Assembly (NCBI RefSeq): GCF_048264025.1
Contig: NZ_JBLXDN010000004.1
Location: 117,306-181,305 of the forward strand
DNA from: Nitrincola sp048264025
Lineage (GTDB): Bacteria; Pseudomonadota; Gammaproteobacteria; Pseudomonadales; Balneatricaceae
Reading direction: 5' to 3'
DNA length: 64,000 bases
Part shown: one piece after another, positions 27,721-37,116 of the stretch
Layout of the letters: every line of letters starts with the position of its first letter
Numbering within the stretch: position 1 is the first letter of the stretch
Translations under genes and position numbers: made by a program
The notes under the pieces: generated by a model
Seen by the model: only the letters and a program-made list of their open reading frames with translations
Databases searched by the model: none
What the model was told of the DNA's origin: nothing

Positions 27721-29616
27721 ATGTCCTATCATGCTGAATACACAAAATCTGTCGAAAATCCGGAAACCTTTTGGGCCGAAAAAGCGGCTGACCTGCCCTG
27801 GTACAAGCAGCCACAGCAGATTCTGTCAAAGGATGAAAACGGTATCGACCGTTGGTTTGCTGATGGTGAGATGAATACCGCCTATATGGCGCTGGATTAC
27901 CACGTAGAGCAGGGACGTGGCGATCAGGCCGCCGTTATTTTCGACTCCCCGGTCACGGATACCCGCAGCAAGCTGAGTTACCGCGAGATGCGTGACCAGG
28001 TGGCAAAATTTGCCGGTGTGCTTAAGCAGCAGGGTGTCGAAAAAGGCGATCGTGTTGTTCTTTACATGCCAATGGTTCCGGAAGCACTGATTGCCATGCT
28101 GGCCGTAGCCAGATTGGGTGCCGTGCACTCAGTGGTGTTTGGTGGGTTTGCACCGCATGAGCTGGCTGTACGCATTGAAGATGCCGAGCCTAAAGTTGTG
28201 GTCTCGGCCTCCTGTGGTGTGGAAGTTAAAAAGGTTATTGAATACAAACCCATGCTGGATGAAGCCTTGCGTCTGTCTGCACACAAACCTGAGTGTTGTG
28301 TGATACTGCAGCGCCCTCAAGCGAAAGCGGAAATGATTGAAGGTCAGGATATCGACTGGCATGACGCCATGGCTACGGCTGAGCCAGCTGATTGTGTGCC
28401 AGTAAAAGGCACTGATCCACTCTATGTTCTGTATACCTCGGGCACGACAGGAAAGCCTAAAGGAGTGCAGCGTGATAATGGTGGCCATGCCGTAGCACTC
28501 AAATATTCCATGAAGGCCATTTACGATATGAGCCCTGGTGAAGTCTTCTGGGCCGCTTCAGATGTGGGTTGGGTAGTGGGACACTCCTATATTGTCTATG
28601 CGCCACTGCTGGCGGGTTGCACCACAGTTGTTTACGAGGGTAAGCCTGTACGCACGCCGGATGCCGGTGCTTTCTGGCGTGTGTGTGCGGACTATGGTGT
28701 TAAAGCACTGTTTGCCGCACCGACCGCTTTCCGTGCCATTAAGAAAGAAGATGCTGATGCGGTTGAGTTCGGAAAATACGACACCTCGGCACTGAAAACT
28801 ATCTTTATGGCGGGTGAGCGTCTGGATCCACCTACCTACGATTGGACTGTTGAGAAAACCGGTAAGCCGGTTGTTGATCATTGGTGGCAGACTGAAACCG
28901 GCTGGGCTATTTGCGGTAATTTGATGGGGATTGAGCCTAAACCCACCAAGCCAGGTTCTTCAACACTACCGATTCCAGGTTATAACATTCAGATCCTTGA
29001 TCCGGAAGGTAATCAACTGCCACCGGGTGAGCAGGGGTCTATTGCGATTAAACTTCCACTGCCACCCAGTTGTCTGGCAACCGTATGGGGAGACTTTGAA
29101 CGCTTCCGTACTGGCTATCTGACCGAGGCGCCTGGTTATTACACCACCGGTGATGGCGGCTACATGGATGAAGAAGGGTATGTCTTCATCATGGGGCGTA
29201 CCGATGATGTTATCAACGTGGCCGGACACCGTTTATCGACGGGTGAAATGGAAGGTATCGTTGCAGCCCATCCGGCCGTTGCCGAGTGTGCTGTCATCGG
29301 TGTTAACGATCCGCTCAAGGGACAGGCTCCTATCGGTCTGGTTCTGTTGAAAGATGGGGTGGAAACGGAAGAAGAGGTACTGGAAAAGGAGCTGATTGCA
29401 ATGGTTCGTAAAGAGATAGGTCCTATTGCCTGTTTCAACCGTGCCATAGTGGTTCAGCGCCTGCCAAAGACCCGCTCCGGAAAGATCCTCCGTAAGTTGC
29501 TGCGCCAGATTGCTGATGGTAAAGAGTACACTGTACCTTCAACCATTGATGATCCAGCCAGCCTTTCGGAAATTGAAGAGATCATGAATCAGCAAGGGTT
29601 GATTACTAAAACCTGA
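27721..29616 (+). CDS. prpE: Propionate--CoA ligase (acyl-CoA synthetase, PrpE type)
   Basis: AMP-forming acyl-CoA synthetase of 631 residues (E. coli PrpE 628). The P-loop-like A3 motif is YTSGTTGKPKGVQRDNGGHAV near residue 240; the ending VQRDNGG, rather than the acetyl-CoA synthetase form, marks the PrpE branch. Other motifs: WWQTETGWAICGN near 390, YYTTGDGGYMDEEGYVFIMGRTDDVINVAGHRLSTGE near 475, and the acetylatable catalytic Lys in RSGKILRK near 590. It activates propionate to propionyl-CoA. No prpBCD genes are adjacent, so it acts alone here. An intrinsic terminator follows. Confidence 0.9.
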   Translation: MSYHAEYTKSVENPETFWAEKAADLPWYKQPQQILSKDENGIDRWFADGEMNTAYMALDYHVEQGRGDQAAVIFDSPVTDTRSKLSYREMRDQVAKFAGVLKQQGVEKGDRVVLYMPMVPEALIAMLAVARLGAVHSVVFGGFAPHELAVRIEDAEPKVVVSASCGVEVKKVIEYKPMLDEALRLSAHKPECCVILQRPQAKAEMIEGQDIDWHDAMATAEPADCVPVKGTDPLYVLYTSGTTGKPKGVQRDNGGHAVALKYSMKAIYDMSPGEVFWAASDVGWVVGHSYIVYAPLLAGCTTVVYEGKPVRTPDAGAFWRVCADYGVKALFAAPTAFRAIKKEDADAVEFGKYDTSALKTIFMAGERLDPPTYDWTVEKTGKPVVDHWWQTETGWAICGNLMGIEPKPTKPGSSTLPIPGYNIQILDPEGNQLPPGEQGSIAIKLPLPPSCLATVWGDFERFRTGYLTEAPGYYTTGDGGYMDEEGYVFIMGRTDDVINVAGHRLSTGEMEGIVAAHPAVAECAVIGVNDPLKGQAPIGLVLLKDGVETEEEVLEKELIAMVRKEIGPIACFNRAIVVQRLPKTRSGKILRKLLRQIADGKEYTVPSTIDDPASLSEIEEIMNQQGLITKT

Positions 29617-29643
29617 TATGCTGATTTACTCTCTGGATCGATC

Positions 29644-29671
29644 AAGGCAGCTTCGGCTGCCTTTCTTTTTC
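29644..29671 (+). terminator. Rho-independent terminator after prpE
   Basis: Stem AAGGCAGC (29644-29651) and GCTGCCTT (29656-29663) closed by a stable TTCG tetraloop and followed by TCTTTTTC. It separates prpE from tamA. Confidence 0.93.
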
Positions 29672-29760
29672 TGTTTTTATCTGTCCTTCGCTGGATCGTT
29701 CAGGGTCTTTTATGCCATTCTTACACTTGGTTACTTAGATGGTAGCCGTTCAGTGTAGGT

Positions 29761-31521
29761 ATGGAGATTTTCACCATTCAATCGAATAGATTTTCACGCC
29801 GCGTTCGCGGGTTGCTTTATGCTGGCTTACTGCTGGGCGCTACGCGTGTCTGGAGTGCAGAATTAACCCTGCAAATCGAAGGGCTTCCAGAGGATCTGGC
29901 CAGTAATGTTAAAGCCTTTCTAAGTATCGGATCCCTGGAAAGCCAGTCGATTACCAATGAAAGCCGTATGCGCTATCTGCATCGTCGTGCTGAAGACGAG
30001 GTGCGCCAATCACTTGAGCCCTTTGGCTATTACAACCCGACAGTGACAACTGAGCTGGAACAACTACCCGGCGGTGACTGGTTAGCACACTATCAAGTCG
30101 ATGCCGGTGTACGCACACAGCTAGAGCGCGTTGATATTCAGATTACTGGAGAGGGGGCTAGCGACTCGGCTTTTCTGACTTTGGTCGAAAACTCCCCACT
30201 GCAAACCGGAGCGCCGCTGCGCCATCCAGACTATGAAAGTTTGAAAGGTCGCCTGCAATCTGTTGCGTCTGAGCGCGGTTATTACCGGGCTGTTTTTGAA
30301 CGCTCGCGTATCGTCGTAGATCGACTGGCTAATACCGCTGTTGTAGAAGTCACTTATGCTACAGGTCAACGTACTCGAATCAGTGAAATACGTTTTTCAG
30401 ACTCGCCAATTTCTGAAGACCTGCTTCGTCGTTATCTTCGCTTCAGCGAAGGTGATCCTGTGAATGTGGCACGACTCATCGATTTGCAGGGTGCGCTGAT
30501 AGACAGCAATTATTTTGCCGAAGTGGAGGTTCTGCCGCTCCTTGATGAGCTTGAAGAGGGTGAAATTCCTATTCAGATCTCACTGACTCCGCGACCGCGT
30601 AACCTATACCAGGCTGGTATAGGTTTTGGTACTGATACCGGTGCCAGAATGCAGCTGGGCGTAGAGCGACGTTATGTTAATAGTCGTGGTCACAAAATGG
30701 ATGCGCGTATGCGCCTGTCTCAGATACGTAACGACCTGACCGGGAGCTACATGATTCCTGGTGAAGATCCGCGCTACGATCAGTATGGGCTGCGCAGTCG
30801 TTATTCTGATGAGGATTCAGACACTATAGAGTCACGAACCTACGCTATTGGTGGTGTCTGGCAGAAGCAGATTGGTGATTGGGAGAGGGTACTGTCTCTG
30901 GATCTGGAGCAGGAGCAATATACCTTTGATGATGAAACCCGTGACCAGCTGTTACTAATCCCGCGGGCTCAATTCAACAAAACGGTGGCGGATGACCGCT
31001 TTAATACCCGTAAAGGATACAACCTGAGCTTTGGAATTGCTGGTGCATCGGAATCTTTGCTGTCTGATGTTAGCTTGTTGCAGCTCACATTGAGCGGCAA
31101 GCGTGTTGACTCTATGGGTGAGAATTGGCGGTTATTATCACGTTTCGATTTGGGTGCGCTGGTCAGTAGTAGTTTCGATCAGGTACCCGCCAGTCTGCGT
31201 TTTTATGCTGGTGGTGATAACAGTGTACGCGGTTATGATTATCAAAAACTCGGACCCGTCAGTGATCAAGGTAGTGTAGTCGGGGGGCAATATCTTATGG
31301 TCGGTAGTCTTGAGACTGACTATATGTTTCGTCCTGACTGGAGACTGGCAACTTTTGTCGATGCCGGTAATGCCTTTGATGATTACAGTGACCCGATCAA
31401 AACCAGTGTGGGTGTGGGTGTACGTTGGCAGTCGCCCGTTGGCCCGATTCGTCTGGATCTGGCCAAGCCCATCAGTGATAGCGGCTTTAGGATTCACTTT
31501 ACCTTAGGACCAGATTTGTGA
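29761..31521 (+). CDS. tamA: Translocation and assembly module outer-membrane protein TamA
   Basis: Omp85-family protein of 586 residues. A signal peptide ends at about residue 33 (VWSA|E). Three POTRA domains follow to about residue 270, with typical repeats such as GYYNPTVTTEL, RGYYRAVFERSR and IDSNYFAEVEV. The C-terminal 16-strand barrel includes the VRGYDYQ motif near residue 490 (lid-lock Arg of Omp85 proteins) and ends in a beta-signal-like strand, FRIHFTLGPDL. It works with TamB in outer-membrane assembly and lipid transport. The stop codon overlaps the tamB start as GTGA. Confidence 0.94.
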   Translation: MEIFTIQSNRFSRRVRGLLYAGLLLGATRVWSAELTLQIEGLPEDLASNVKAFLSIGSLESQSITNESRMRYLHRRAEDEVRQSLEPFGYYNPTVTTELEQLPGGDWLAHYQVDAGVRTQLERVDIQITGEGASDSAFLTLVENSPLQTGAPLRHPDYESLKGRLQSVASERGYYRAVFERSRIVVDRLANTAVVEVTYATGQRTRISEIRFSDSPISEDLLRRYLRFSEGDPVNVARLIDLQGALIDSNYFAEVEVLPLLDELEEGEIPIQISLTPRPRNLYQAGIGFGTDTGARMQLGVERRYVNSRGHKMDARMRLSQIRNDLTGSYMIPGEDPRYDQYGLRSRYSDEDSDTIESRTYAIGGVWQKQIGDWERVLSLDLEQEQYTFDDETRDQLLLIPRAQFNKTVADDRFNTRKGYNLSFGIAGASESLLSDVSLLQLTLSGKRVDSMGENWRLLSRFDLGALVSSSFDQVPASLRFYAGGDNSVRGYDYQKLGPVSDQGSVVGGQYLMVGSLETDYMFRPDWRLATFVDAGNAFDDYSDPIKTSVGVGVRWQSPVGPIRLDLAKPISDSGFRIHFTLGPDL

Positions 31522-34500
31522 GATTGAAACGACTGCTACTGATCCCTCTGCTTGTGGTGTTATTGATTGTTTATCTGCTACTGGCTTTATTGTATCTACC
31601 CGGTGTTGCAGGCCTGGGTTTAAAGATAAGCCAGGGGTTTCTGCCTGACTCAGTTAAAATCGGATCAGTCTCTGGCGCCCTGACCAACCTGCGAGTTGAG
31701 CAGGTGGATTATGATCAGAACGGAACACACATAACGCTGGAGCAGTTGGCGCTGGACTGGAAACCTGCCTGTCTGTTGCAAATGAAAGTATGCGTAGAAA
31801 ACCTGCATCTCGATCAACTAACAGTGCAACTGCCTGCATCTCAGCAGACCAGTGAAGAAGCCTCAGCCGGCATGCCCGAGTTGCCAGAAATTACCCTGCC
31901 GGTGCAACTGGAGTTACAATCGCTGGTGGTTACCGATATTGAATTGCACCAAGGAGAACAGCAGTTCAATCTGGAAAAATTTTCTGCGTCAGCATTTACT
32001 CGGGATCAAACGCTGGTGCTGCAAGACTTGCAGGTGCTGCAGGGTAATACCCGGCTGGAGATGCAGGCCGAACTCGAGCCTATCGCAGATTATAATCTTG
32101 TATCTGACATTAGCTGGCATATTGAACTTACTGATATTGAAACAATATTAAATCAAGAATTAACGCATCCTGTGACAGCGCCCGTGACCGGGCAATTACG
32201 GTTGTCAGGCAGTCTTCAAGACTTGCAGCTGGCGCTAGATACCCAAACGGCCACAGATATAACCGGTGCGCTAACCCTTCAGTTGCGTGCTGAAGTACAG
32301 CCTTTCAGGGAAATGCTGAGCTTGGAACGTCTGGCGTTGACGTTGCCTGACAGCGAATCCGCTATCCTGTTGAGCGGTCAAGTTGCACACTGGGCTGATC
32401 CTGAGTTAGAGCTAACCTTGGGTTGGAATAATTTGCATTATCCCATTCTGCTAGAGGAGCAACCGGCACAGTTTGCATCGCCACAAGGCGAGATAACGCT
32501 AGCGGGTCGTTTGTCGGATTACGCCTTGCAGTTGGACACAGTTTTACAGGGTGCTGATCTACCCGATGTGAACCTGGCCATGAGCGCCACAGGTGATATC
32601 GAGTCAATGCGGGATATAAACCTGTTAGCAAGCCTACTCGGCGGTGAGGTTGAAGTCAGTGGTCGGGCTGGTTGGTCGGAGCAGCCTGAATGGCAAACCC
32701 GAATTGAGGTGCGTAACTTTGACCCTGAATTCTTTAATCCTGAGCTCAGTGGCTTAATCAACCTTGAACTGCAAAGCCAGGGCAAAGTGACAGAATCAGG
32801 CCCTGCGCTCAGTGTCGAGCTACTGAGTCTTAACGGCGTGTTGCGTGAGCAGTCTTTAAGTGGTCAGGGTCGAGTAAACTACACCCCGGAGCAGATACTG
32901 GTTGATGAGCTAAACGTCTCATTGGGTGGTGCTCAAGCACTAATCAACGGCACATTGATTAATGAACAATTGGCGATGCGTGTGCAACTTTCTGCGCCAG
33001 ACCTCAGCCTGTTATTGCCTGAAGCCGCCGGTGAATTTCACTTAGCTGGAGAGGTTAATGGACCCATGAATCTGCCAGCCATCCGTGCAGACCTGGAGGG
33101 CCGCGATCTGCGTTTTCAGCAGCATCGTGTGCTGACGCTTGAAGGGCATCTACGTACGGACTTAAGTGGTTCCGAGGCTTCCGAGCTGGATCTGGAGCTA
33201 AATGATCTGATGTTGGCAGGTCAGTCACTTGATAGTGTAGTGATCAGCGGAAGTGGTCGTCCAGAAGCGCACAATGTTCGGCTTGATGTAGTGGGTGACC
33301 TGCTGGATTTATCATTGGCCTTGCGTGGTGCATGGGAGCAGCCAGGTTACCAGGCTCGCTTGTCTGATCTGGAGATCTTTCGTGAAGAAGCCGGACGCTG
33401 GACGCAAGCTGATGCGTCCCAGATCAGCTTTGAAGCACCAGTATTCAGCCTGACACAAACCTGTCTTCTACAAGAAGCCGGTTCAGCTGAGCTCTGCTTA
33501 GGCGTGAGTCGCAATGCATCAGATCGACTCAGTGCCGAGTTTAGTCTCACTCAGCTTTCACTTGATTTGCTTGATCCCTTTCTACAGGGTAATCAGATTG
33601 AATCTGAGTTGAGTCTGAATGGACGTTTTTCTCAGCAGGGCAGTCAACATCCAGAAGCTGAGGTTTTGCTTACAACTTCGGCTGGACGCCTGCTGACTGC
33701 AGATGATCAGCCGAATTTTGATCTGGATCCGATCGAGTTACGGGTCAATTTGGCTAAAGATCAGCTGAGGGCCGATCTGAATGCTAACTTTAGTGAAATG
33801 GATGGGCGGGTGTTGGCGAATCTCAACATTCAGCAATTGTCGTCGCAGCAGCTACTGGATGGAGAGTTGGATATTTCTCTCAATGATCTGACCTTGGTGA
33901 GTGTGTTTGCACCGAATGCCCAGAACGTTGCTGGCAACTTGCAAGGGCGCCTGTTTATCAGTGGCAGCTTGCCTGATCCTGCTGTGCGCGGTTCGCTGCA
34001 ATTGAATGATGGGTCTGTTGATTTGCCAGCACAAGGCATTACGCTGACTCCCTTGCAGTTCGAGTTGCTGGCTGAGGGTGAGCAGGCCGAAATACTGACG
34101 CTTGAGGGTTTGGTTGGATCGGGCGAGGGGGAAATAAAGCTGCAGGGGCAATTTAACCTGGAGAGCTTGCAGGGAGAGTTGAGCTTGCAGGGTGAAGACT
34201 TCCAGGCGATGAATACAGAAATACAACTGCTGATATCACCTGACCTGTCAATTCGCGTCGATGATGCTATTCGTGTGGGTGGAAGTGTAACAGTGCCTTA
34301 TGCGTTGATAAGCCCGCCCAGAAGTCAGATGCAGAATGTAGTCAGGGCCTCTGATGATGTGGTCTTTACCGATCAGCTGGATGAGCCTCTGACAGAGCGA
34401 AACTTGCCGCTACTGACTGATATAGAACTTATTCTGGGTGATTCAGTGCGAGTGGACGCCTTTGGCTTTAAAGGCCGGCTGTTGGGTCGTTTGCGGATAC

Positions 34501-35111
34501 AGGATGATGCCGTTACAGCAACGAGAGCTTCAGGATCAATTCAGGTGGAAAGTGGCGACTACCGGCTCTTTGGTCAGGAGATGACTATCCAACGTGGTAA
34601 TCTTATTTTCAGTGGGGGGCCGATTGAAAATCCGGGGTTGGATCTGCGTGTTGCCCGTACAGTTGATACCGTTGTAGCCGGTGCACGTATAGGGGGGACG
34701 ATACAGGTCCCTGAGTTCACACTGTTTTCAACACCGGCGATGCCTGACAGCAGCATCATGTCATATTTGGTACTGGGTCGTGGTCCAGGTGACTCATCGG
34801 CCTCTGAACAATCAATGATGTTGCAGGCGGCCATGTCGCTATCGATGCAGGGGGGCAACAACATCACCGGTCAGCTTCGTGATGAGTTAAGCCTTGATGA
34901 GTTTGGTTTTGCCAGTGATGACACCGGCGATTCGGCTTTCTTCATCGGTAAGTATTTAACCCCGAGACTTTATATACGTTATGGTGTTAGTTTGCTTGAA
35001 TCGGTGGATGTATTAACGTTAAGCTATCGTCTTTCTTCCATGTGGAAAGTCGAAACGCAAAGCAGCAGTATGGGCAGCGGTGCAGATTTTTTCTATACAC
35101 GCGAAAGATAG
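31518..35111 (+). CDS. tamB: Translocation and assembly module inner-membrane protein TamB
   Basis: AsmA-like bridge protein of 1197 residues. The N-terminal 35 residues form an uncleaved hydrophobic anchor (RLKRLLLIPLLVVLLIVYLL). The remainder is a long series of beta-rich repeats forming a hydrophobic groove thought to carry phospholipids across the periplasm, ending in the conserved TamB C-terminal domain with GSIQVESGDYRLFGQEMTIQRGNLIFSGG-type residues and SYLVLGRGPGD near residue 1085. It starts with GTG inside the tamA stop codon. Length is within the TamB range (E. coli 1259). Confidence 0.93.
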   Translation: MRLKRLLLIPLLVVLLIVYLLLALLYLPGVAGLGLKISQGFLPDSVKIGSVSGALTNLRVEQVDYDQNGTHITLEQLALDWKPACLLQMKVCVENLHLDQLTVQLPASQQTSEEASAGMPELPEITLPVQLELQSLVVTDIELHQGEQQFNLEKFSASAFTRDQTLVLQDLQVLQGNTRLEMQAELEPIADYNLVSDISWHIELTDIETILNQELTHPVTAPVTGQLRLSGSLQDLQLALDTQTATDITGALTLQLRAEVQPFREMLSLERLALTLPDSESAILLSGQVAHWADPELELTLGWNNLHYPILLEEQPAQFASPQGEITLAGRLSDYALQLDTVLQGADLPDVNLAMSATGDIESMRDINLLASLLGGEVEVSGRAGWSEQPEWQTRIEVRNFDPEFFNPELSGLINLELQSQGKVTESGPALSVELLSLNGVLREQSLSGQGRVNYTPEQILVDELNVSLGGAQALINGTLINEQLAMRVQLSAPDLSLLLPEAAGEFHLAGEVNGPMNLPAIRADLEGRDLRFQQHRVLTLEGHLRTDLSGSEASELDLELNDLMLAGQSLDSVVISGSGRPEAHNVRLDVVGDLLDLSLALRGAWEQPGYQARLSDLEIFREEAGRWTQADASQISFEAPVFSLTQTCLLQEAGSAELCLGVSRNASDRLSAEFSLTQLSLDLLDPFLQGNQIESELSLNGRFSQQGSQHPEAEVLLTTSAGRLLTADDQPNFDLDPIELRVNLAKDQLRADLNANFSEMDGRVLANLNIQQLSSQQLLDGELDISLNDLTLVSVFAPNAQNVAGNLQGRLFISGSLPDPAVRGSLQLNDGSVDLPAQGITLTPLQFELLAEGEQAEILTLEGLVGSGEGEIKLQGQFNLESLQGELSLQGEDFQAMNTEIQLLISPDLSIRVDDAIRVGGSVTVPYALISPPRSQMQNVVRASDDVVFTDQLDEPLTERNLPLLTDIELILGDSVRVDAFGFKGRLLGRLRIQDDAVTATRASGSIQVESGDYRLFGQEMTIQRGNLIFSGGPIENPGLDLRVARTVDTVVAGARIGGTIQVPEFTLFSTPAMPDSSIMSYLVLGRGPGDSSASEQSMMLQAAMSLSMQGGNNITGQLRDELSLDEFGFASDDTGDSAFFIGKYLTPRLYIRYGVSLLESVDVLTLSYRLSSMWKVETQSSSMGSGADFFYTRER

Positions 35112-35179
35112 TCTTTTTGGCGCACAGGCTCATCTTAGAGCCTGGCCGTATTTCGTTGTTTACAGAGGTAAAACCACAG

Positions 35180-35434
35180 ATGACAGACCCCGTTTCAGAT
35201 TATCTGGGACAGCTGAGCTACGACCAGTTATGTCAGGTCGAAAAAAGGATTGAAAGCATCGCTAAACATAAGCAGTCAGAGCATCTGGCGGCTATAAAGC
35301 AACCCCAGCCCGAAAAAAACAACGGTTATAGAATGCCGGTATCTCCTGGATATAATAGTACTGAACAATTGGCGGAATCCTTAGGGTTGGATATCAGCGG
35401 ATTATTAAAAGAGGCCAAAGCCTGGTCTCGTTAA
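35180..35434 (+). CDS. Small hypothetical protein (84 aa)
   Basis: Not recognised. It is a soluble, charged protein with an N-terminal helix (DYLGQLSYDQLCQVEKRIESI) and a C-terminal helix (TEQLAESLGLDISGLLKEAKAW) joined by a Pro/Gln/Asn-rich linker. There is no signal peptide or membrane helix, and one Cys at residue 17. The ATG at 35180 has GAGGTA nine bases upstream, which decides the start. It lies 68 bases after tamB and 18 bases before the PBP7-like gene on the same strand, so it is likely part of one of those transcripts. A role in envelope biology is suggested only by position. Confidence 0.7.
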   Translation: MTDPVSDYLGQLSYDQLCQVEKRIESIAKHKQSEHLAAIKQPQPEKNNGYRMPVSPGYNSTEQLAESLGLDISGLLKEAKAWSR

Positions 35435-35452
35435 AGTGCAGATAGAGTTTTT

Positions 35453-36364
35453 ATGAGATGTATCTACGTTATAACAGCGCGCCGTGTGTTAATCGGGTTA
35501 TCGCTGTTAGCTGTTTTCGGATTTTGCTCAGCCTCTTTCGCTGATATAAGACCTACTCAGGAATTACCTCTGGCTTCAATCTATGTCGCCATAGCCCCAC
35601 TGGGCTCGGATGAGCCTATTTACAGTCAGTATGCTGAACAAGTCGTTCCTATCGCATCCCTGACAAAATTAATGACTGCACTGGTAATCCTGGAGTCAGG
35701 CTTACCTCTCGATGAGAGCCTGGAAGTTAGCCGTATCAGTAACACCTTTGGCAAAAACGCCCCCTCACGACTGCGGCCAGGAACGTGGGTCAGTCGTCAG
35801 GATTTACTGCAGATGTCGTTAATGTCTTCTGAGAACCTGGCGACTTATACCCTGGCTGCCAATTACCCTGGTGGTTCAGCGGCGTTTGTCAGCGCAATGA
35901 ATGCCACGGCTGCGCTGCTGGGTATGAGCAATACCCGCTTTGCTGATCCGACCGGCTTGTCACCGGATAATCTATCAACCGCTCAGGATCTGTTGATTCT
36001 CAGTGCCGCGGTGTATCAGTACCCGTTGATCCGGCAGCTGTCTACACAGGGAAAGGTTGACATGCATTTCCGATCGCCGAGCTATTCGCTGGCTTACACT
36101 AATACTAACCCGTTAACACGCAATGATAACTGGAAAGTCATGTTGAGCAAGACCGGTTATTTGTCCGAGTCTGGGCGTTGTCTGATTATGGTGGCGGAAA
36201 TAGACGGTGAGCTGATGACAATGGTGCTGCTGGACTCTCAGGGACTCCGGACGCCGATTGGTGATGTGGGGCGCATCAATCGCTGGTTAAGAAACCAGCC
36301 GCCGGGTGAAGTGCCTGCAAATGCAATAGCCTATGCACAAAGCCGTTTAGCGGCTATGCAATAG
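35453..36364 (+). CDS. pbpG: D-Ala-D-Ala endopeptidase, PBP7-like (S11 family)
   Basis: Low-molecular-weight penicillin-binding protein of 303 residues with a signal peptide ending near residue 30 (CSASFA|D). The three active-site motifs of S11 peptidases are present: SLTK (catalytic Ser and Lys in IASLTKLMTALV, near residue 69), SEN in MSSENLATY near residue 126, and KTG in MLSKTGYLSESGRC near residue 230. The SSEN/SKTG context is closest to PBP7/PbpG, which cuts peptidoglycan cross-links. It sits among two L,D-transpeptidase genes and tamAB. A DacA-type carboxypeptidase role is less likely, as the C-terminal amphipathic anchor domain is absent. Confidence 0.87.
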   Translation: MRCIYVITARRVLIGLSLLAVFGFCSASFADIRPTQELPLASIYVAIAPLGSDEPIYSQYAEQVVPIASLTKLMTALVILESGLPLDESLEVSRISNTFGKNAPSRLRPGTWVSRQDLLQMSLMSSENLATYTLAANYPGGSAAFVSAMNATAALLGMSNTRFADPTGLSPDNLSTAQDLLILSAAVYQYPLIRQLSTQGKVDMHFRSPSYSLAYTNTNPLTRNDNWKVMLSKTGYLSESGRCLIMVAEIDGELMTMVLLDSQGLRTPIGDVGRINRWLRNQPPGEVPANAIAYAQSRLAAMQ

Positions 36365-36390
36365 GCTTGTTCGGCCTGGGTATTATTGGT

Positions 36391-37020
36391 CTATTTTTGC
36401 AGTAAAATGGATTCTACCTGGTCACGAATACGCAAGAAGGGAATTGGCTTCTGGATTAGAGTGCAGCTTTCGGGCAAAGACATTCGCTGGTTGATCTCTT
36501 CACTTTCCAGGCCAGAAATAACCATCAGACACATTTGATCCAGCAACTTCTGTTGCTGCAAAGCTTCTATGACGGCAAAACCATCAATGTTGGGCATTTG
36601 CAGATCAAGAATCAGTAACTCCGGATTGAAGCGCCCCACCTCAATTAACCCCTGGTAGCCATCATTGGCTAGCACAACGTTAACAGGCAATCCCCAACTT
36701 GCCAGGGTCAGTTCATAGAGGCGCAGCAAGGTTTTGTCATCGTCAACAACCAGTACCCGGACCGGTTCTACACTGAGGGTTGTAGAAGGTTTTGACGTAG
36801 CTTTAGCGCGAGTTCCGTTCAAGCCATCATTAGCTTGTTGATGCTGACCACTCAGAATATCGGAGGAGAGTTGCTCTACAGTCTGTAGAGAGAAGCGACG
36901 ATGGCCACCCGGTGTTTTCCAGCTATCCAGTATGCCCGCATCAGCCCATAACTGAATGGTTCTTGGAGTGACTCCAAGCAGTTCGGCTGCTTTGCGACTG
37001 GTACAGACATCTTCCTTCAC
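36391..37020 (-). CDS. Response regulator with N-terminal MerR/excisionase-type HTH and C-terminal receiver
   Basis: Protein of 209 residues with an inverted domain order. Residues 1-55 form a MerR/BldC-like winged helix (CTSRKAAELLGVTPRTIQLWADAGILDSWKTPGGHRRF); a linker of about 30 residues follows; residues 85-209 are a CheY-like receiver with the acidic pair in VVDDDK, the phosphorylatable Asp in LLILDLQMPNIDG, the Ser of ISGLES at the conserved Thr/Ser place and Lys in IQKPIP. No histidine kinase is adjacent. It starts with GTG at 37020. It converges on pbpG with 26 bases between and lies downstream of the LdtD-like gene, also on the minus strand. Target genes are unknown. Confidence 0.88.
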   Translation of the reverse strand: MKEDVCTSRKAAELLGVTPRTIQLWADAGILDSWKTPGGHRRFSLQTVEQLSSDILSGQHQQANDGLNGTRAKATSKPSTTLSVEPVRVLVVDDDKTLLRLYELTLASWGLPVNVVLANDGYQGLIEVGRFNPELLILDLQMPNIDGFAVIEALQQQKLLDQMCLMVISGLESEEINQRMSLPESCTLIQKPIPFLRIRDQVESILLQK

Positions 37021-37116
37021 AGCTCACCAACTCCGCGCAAAAGGCAAATAATAACCGATTCTAACGCTCAGTTAAATGCTTGTTGTACATGAGTAGAATA
37101 TCAATCTAACTCATTA

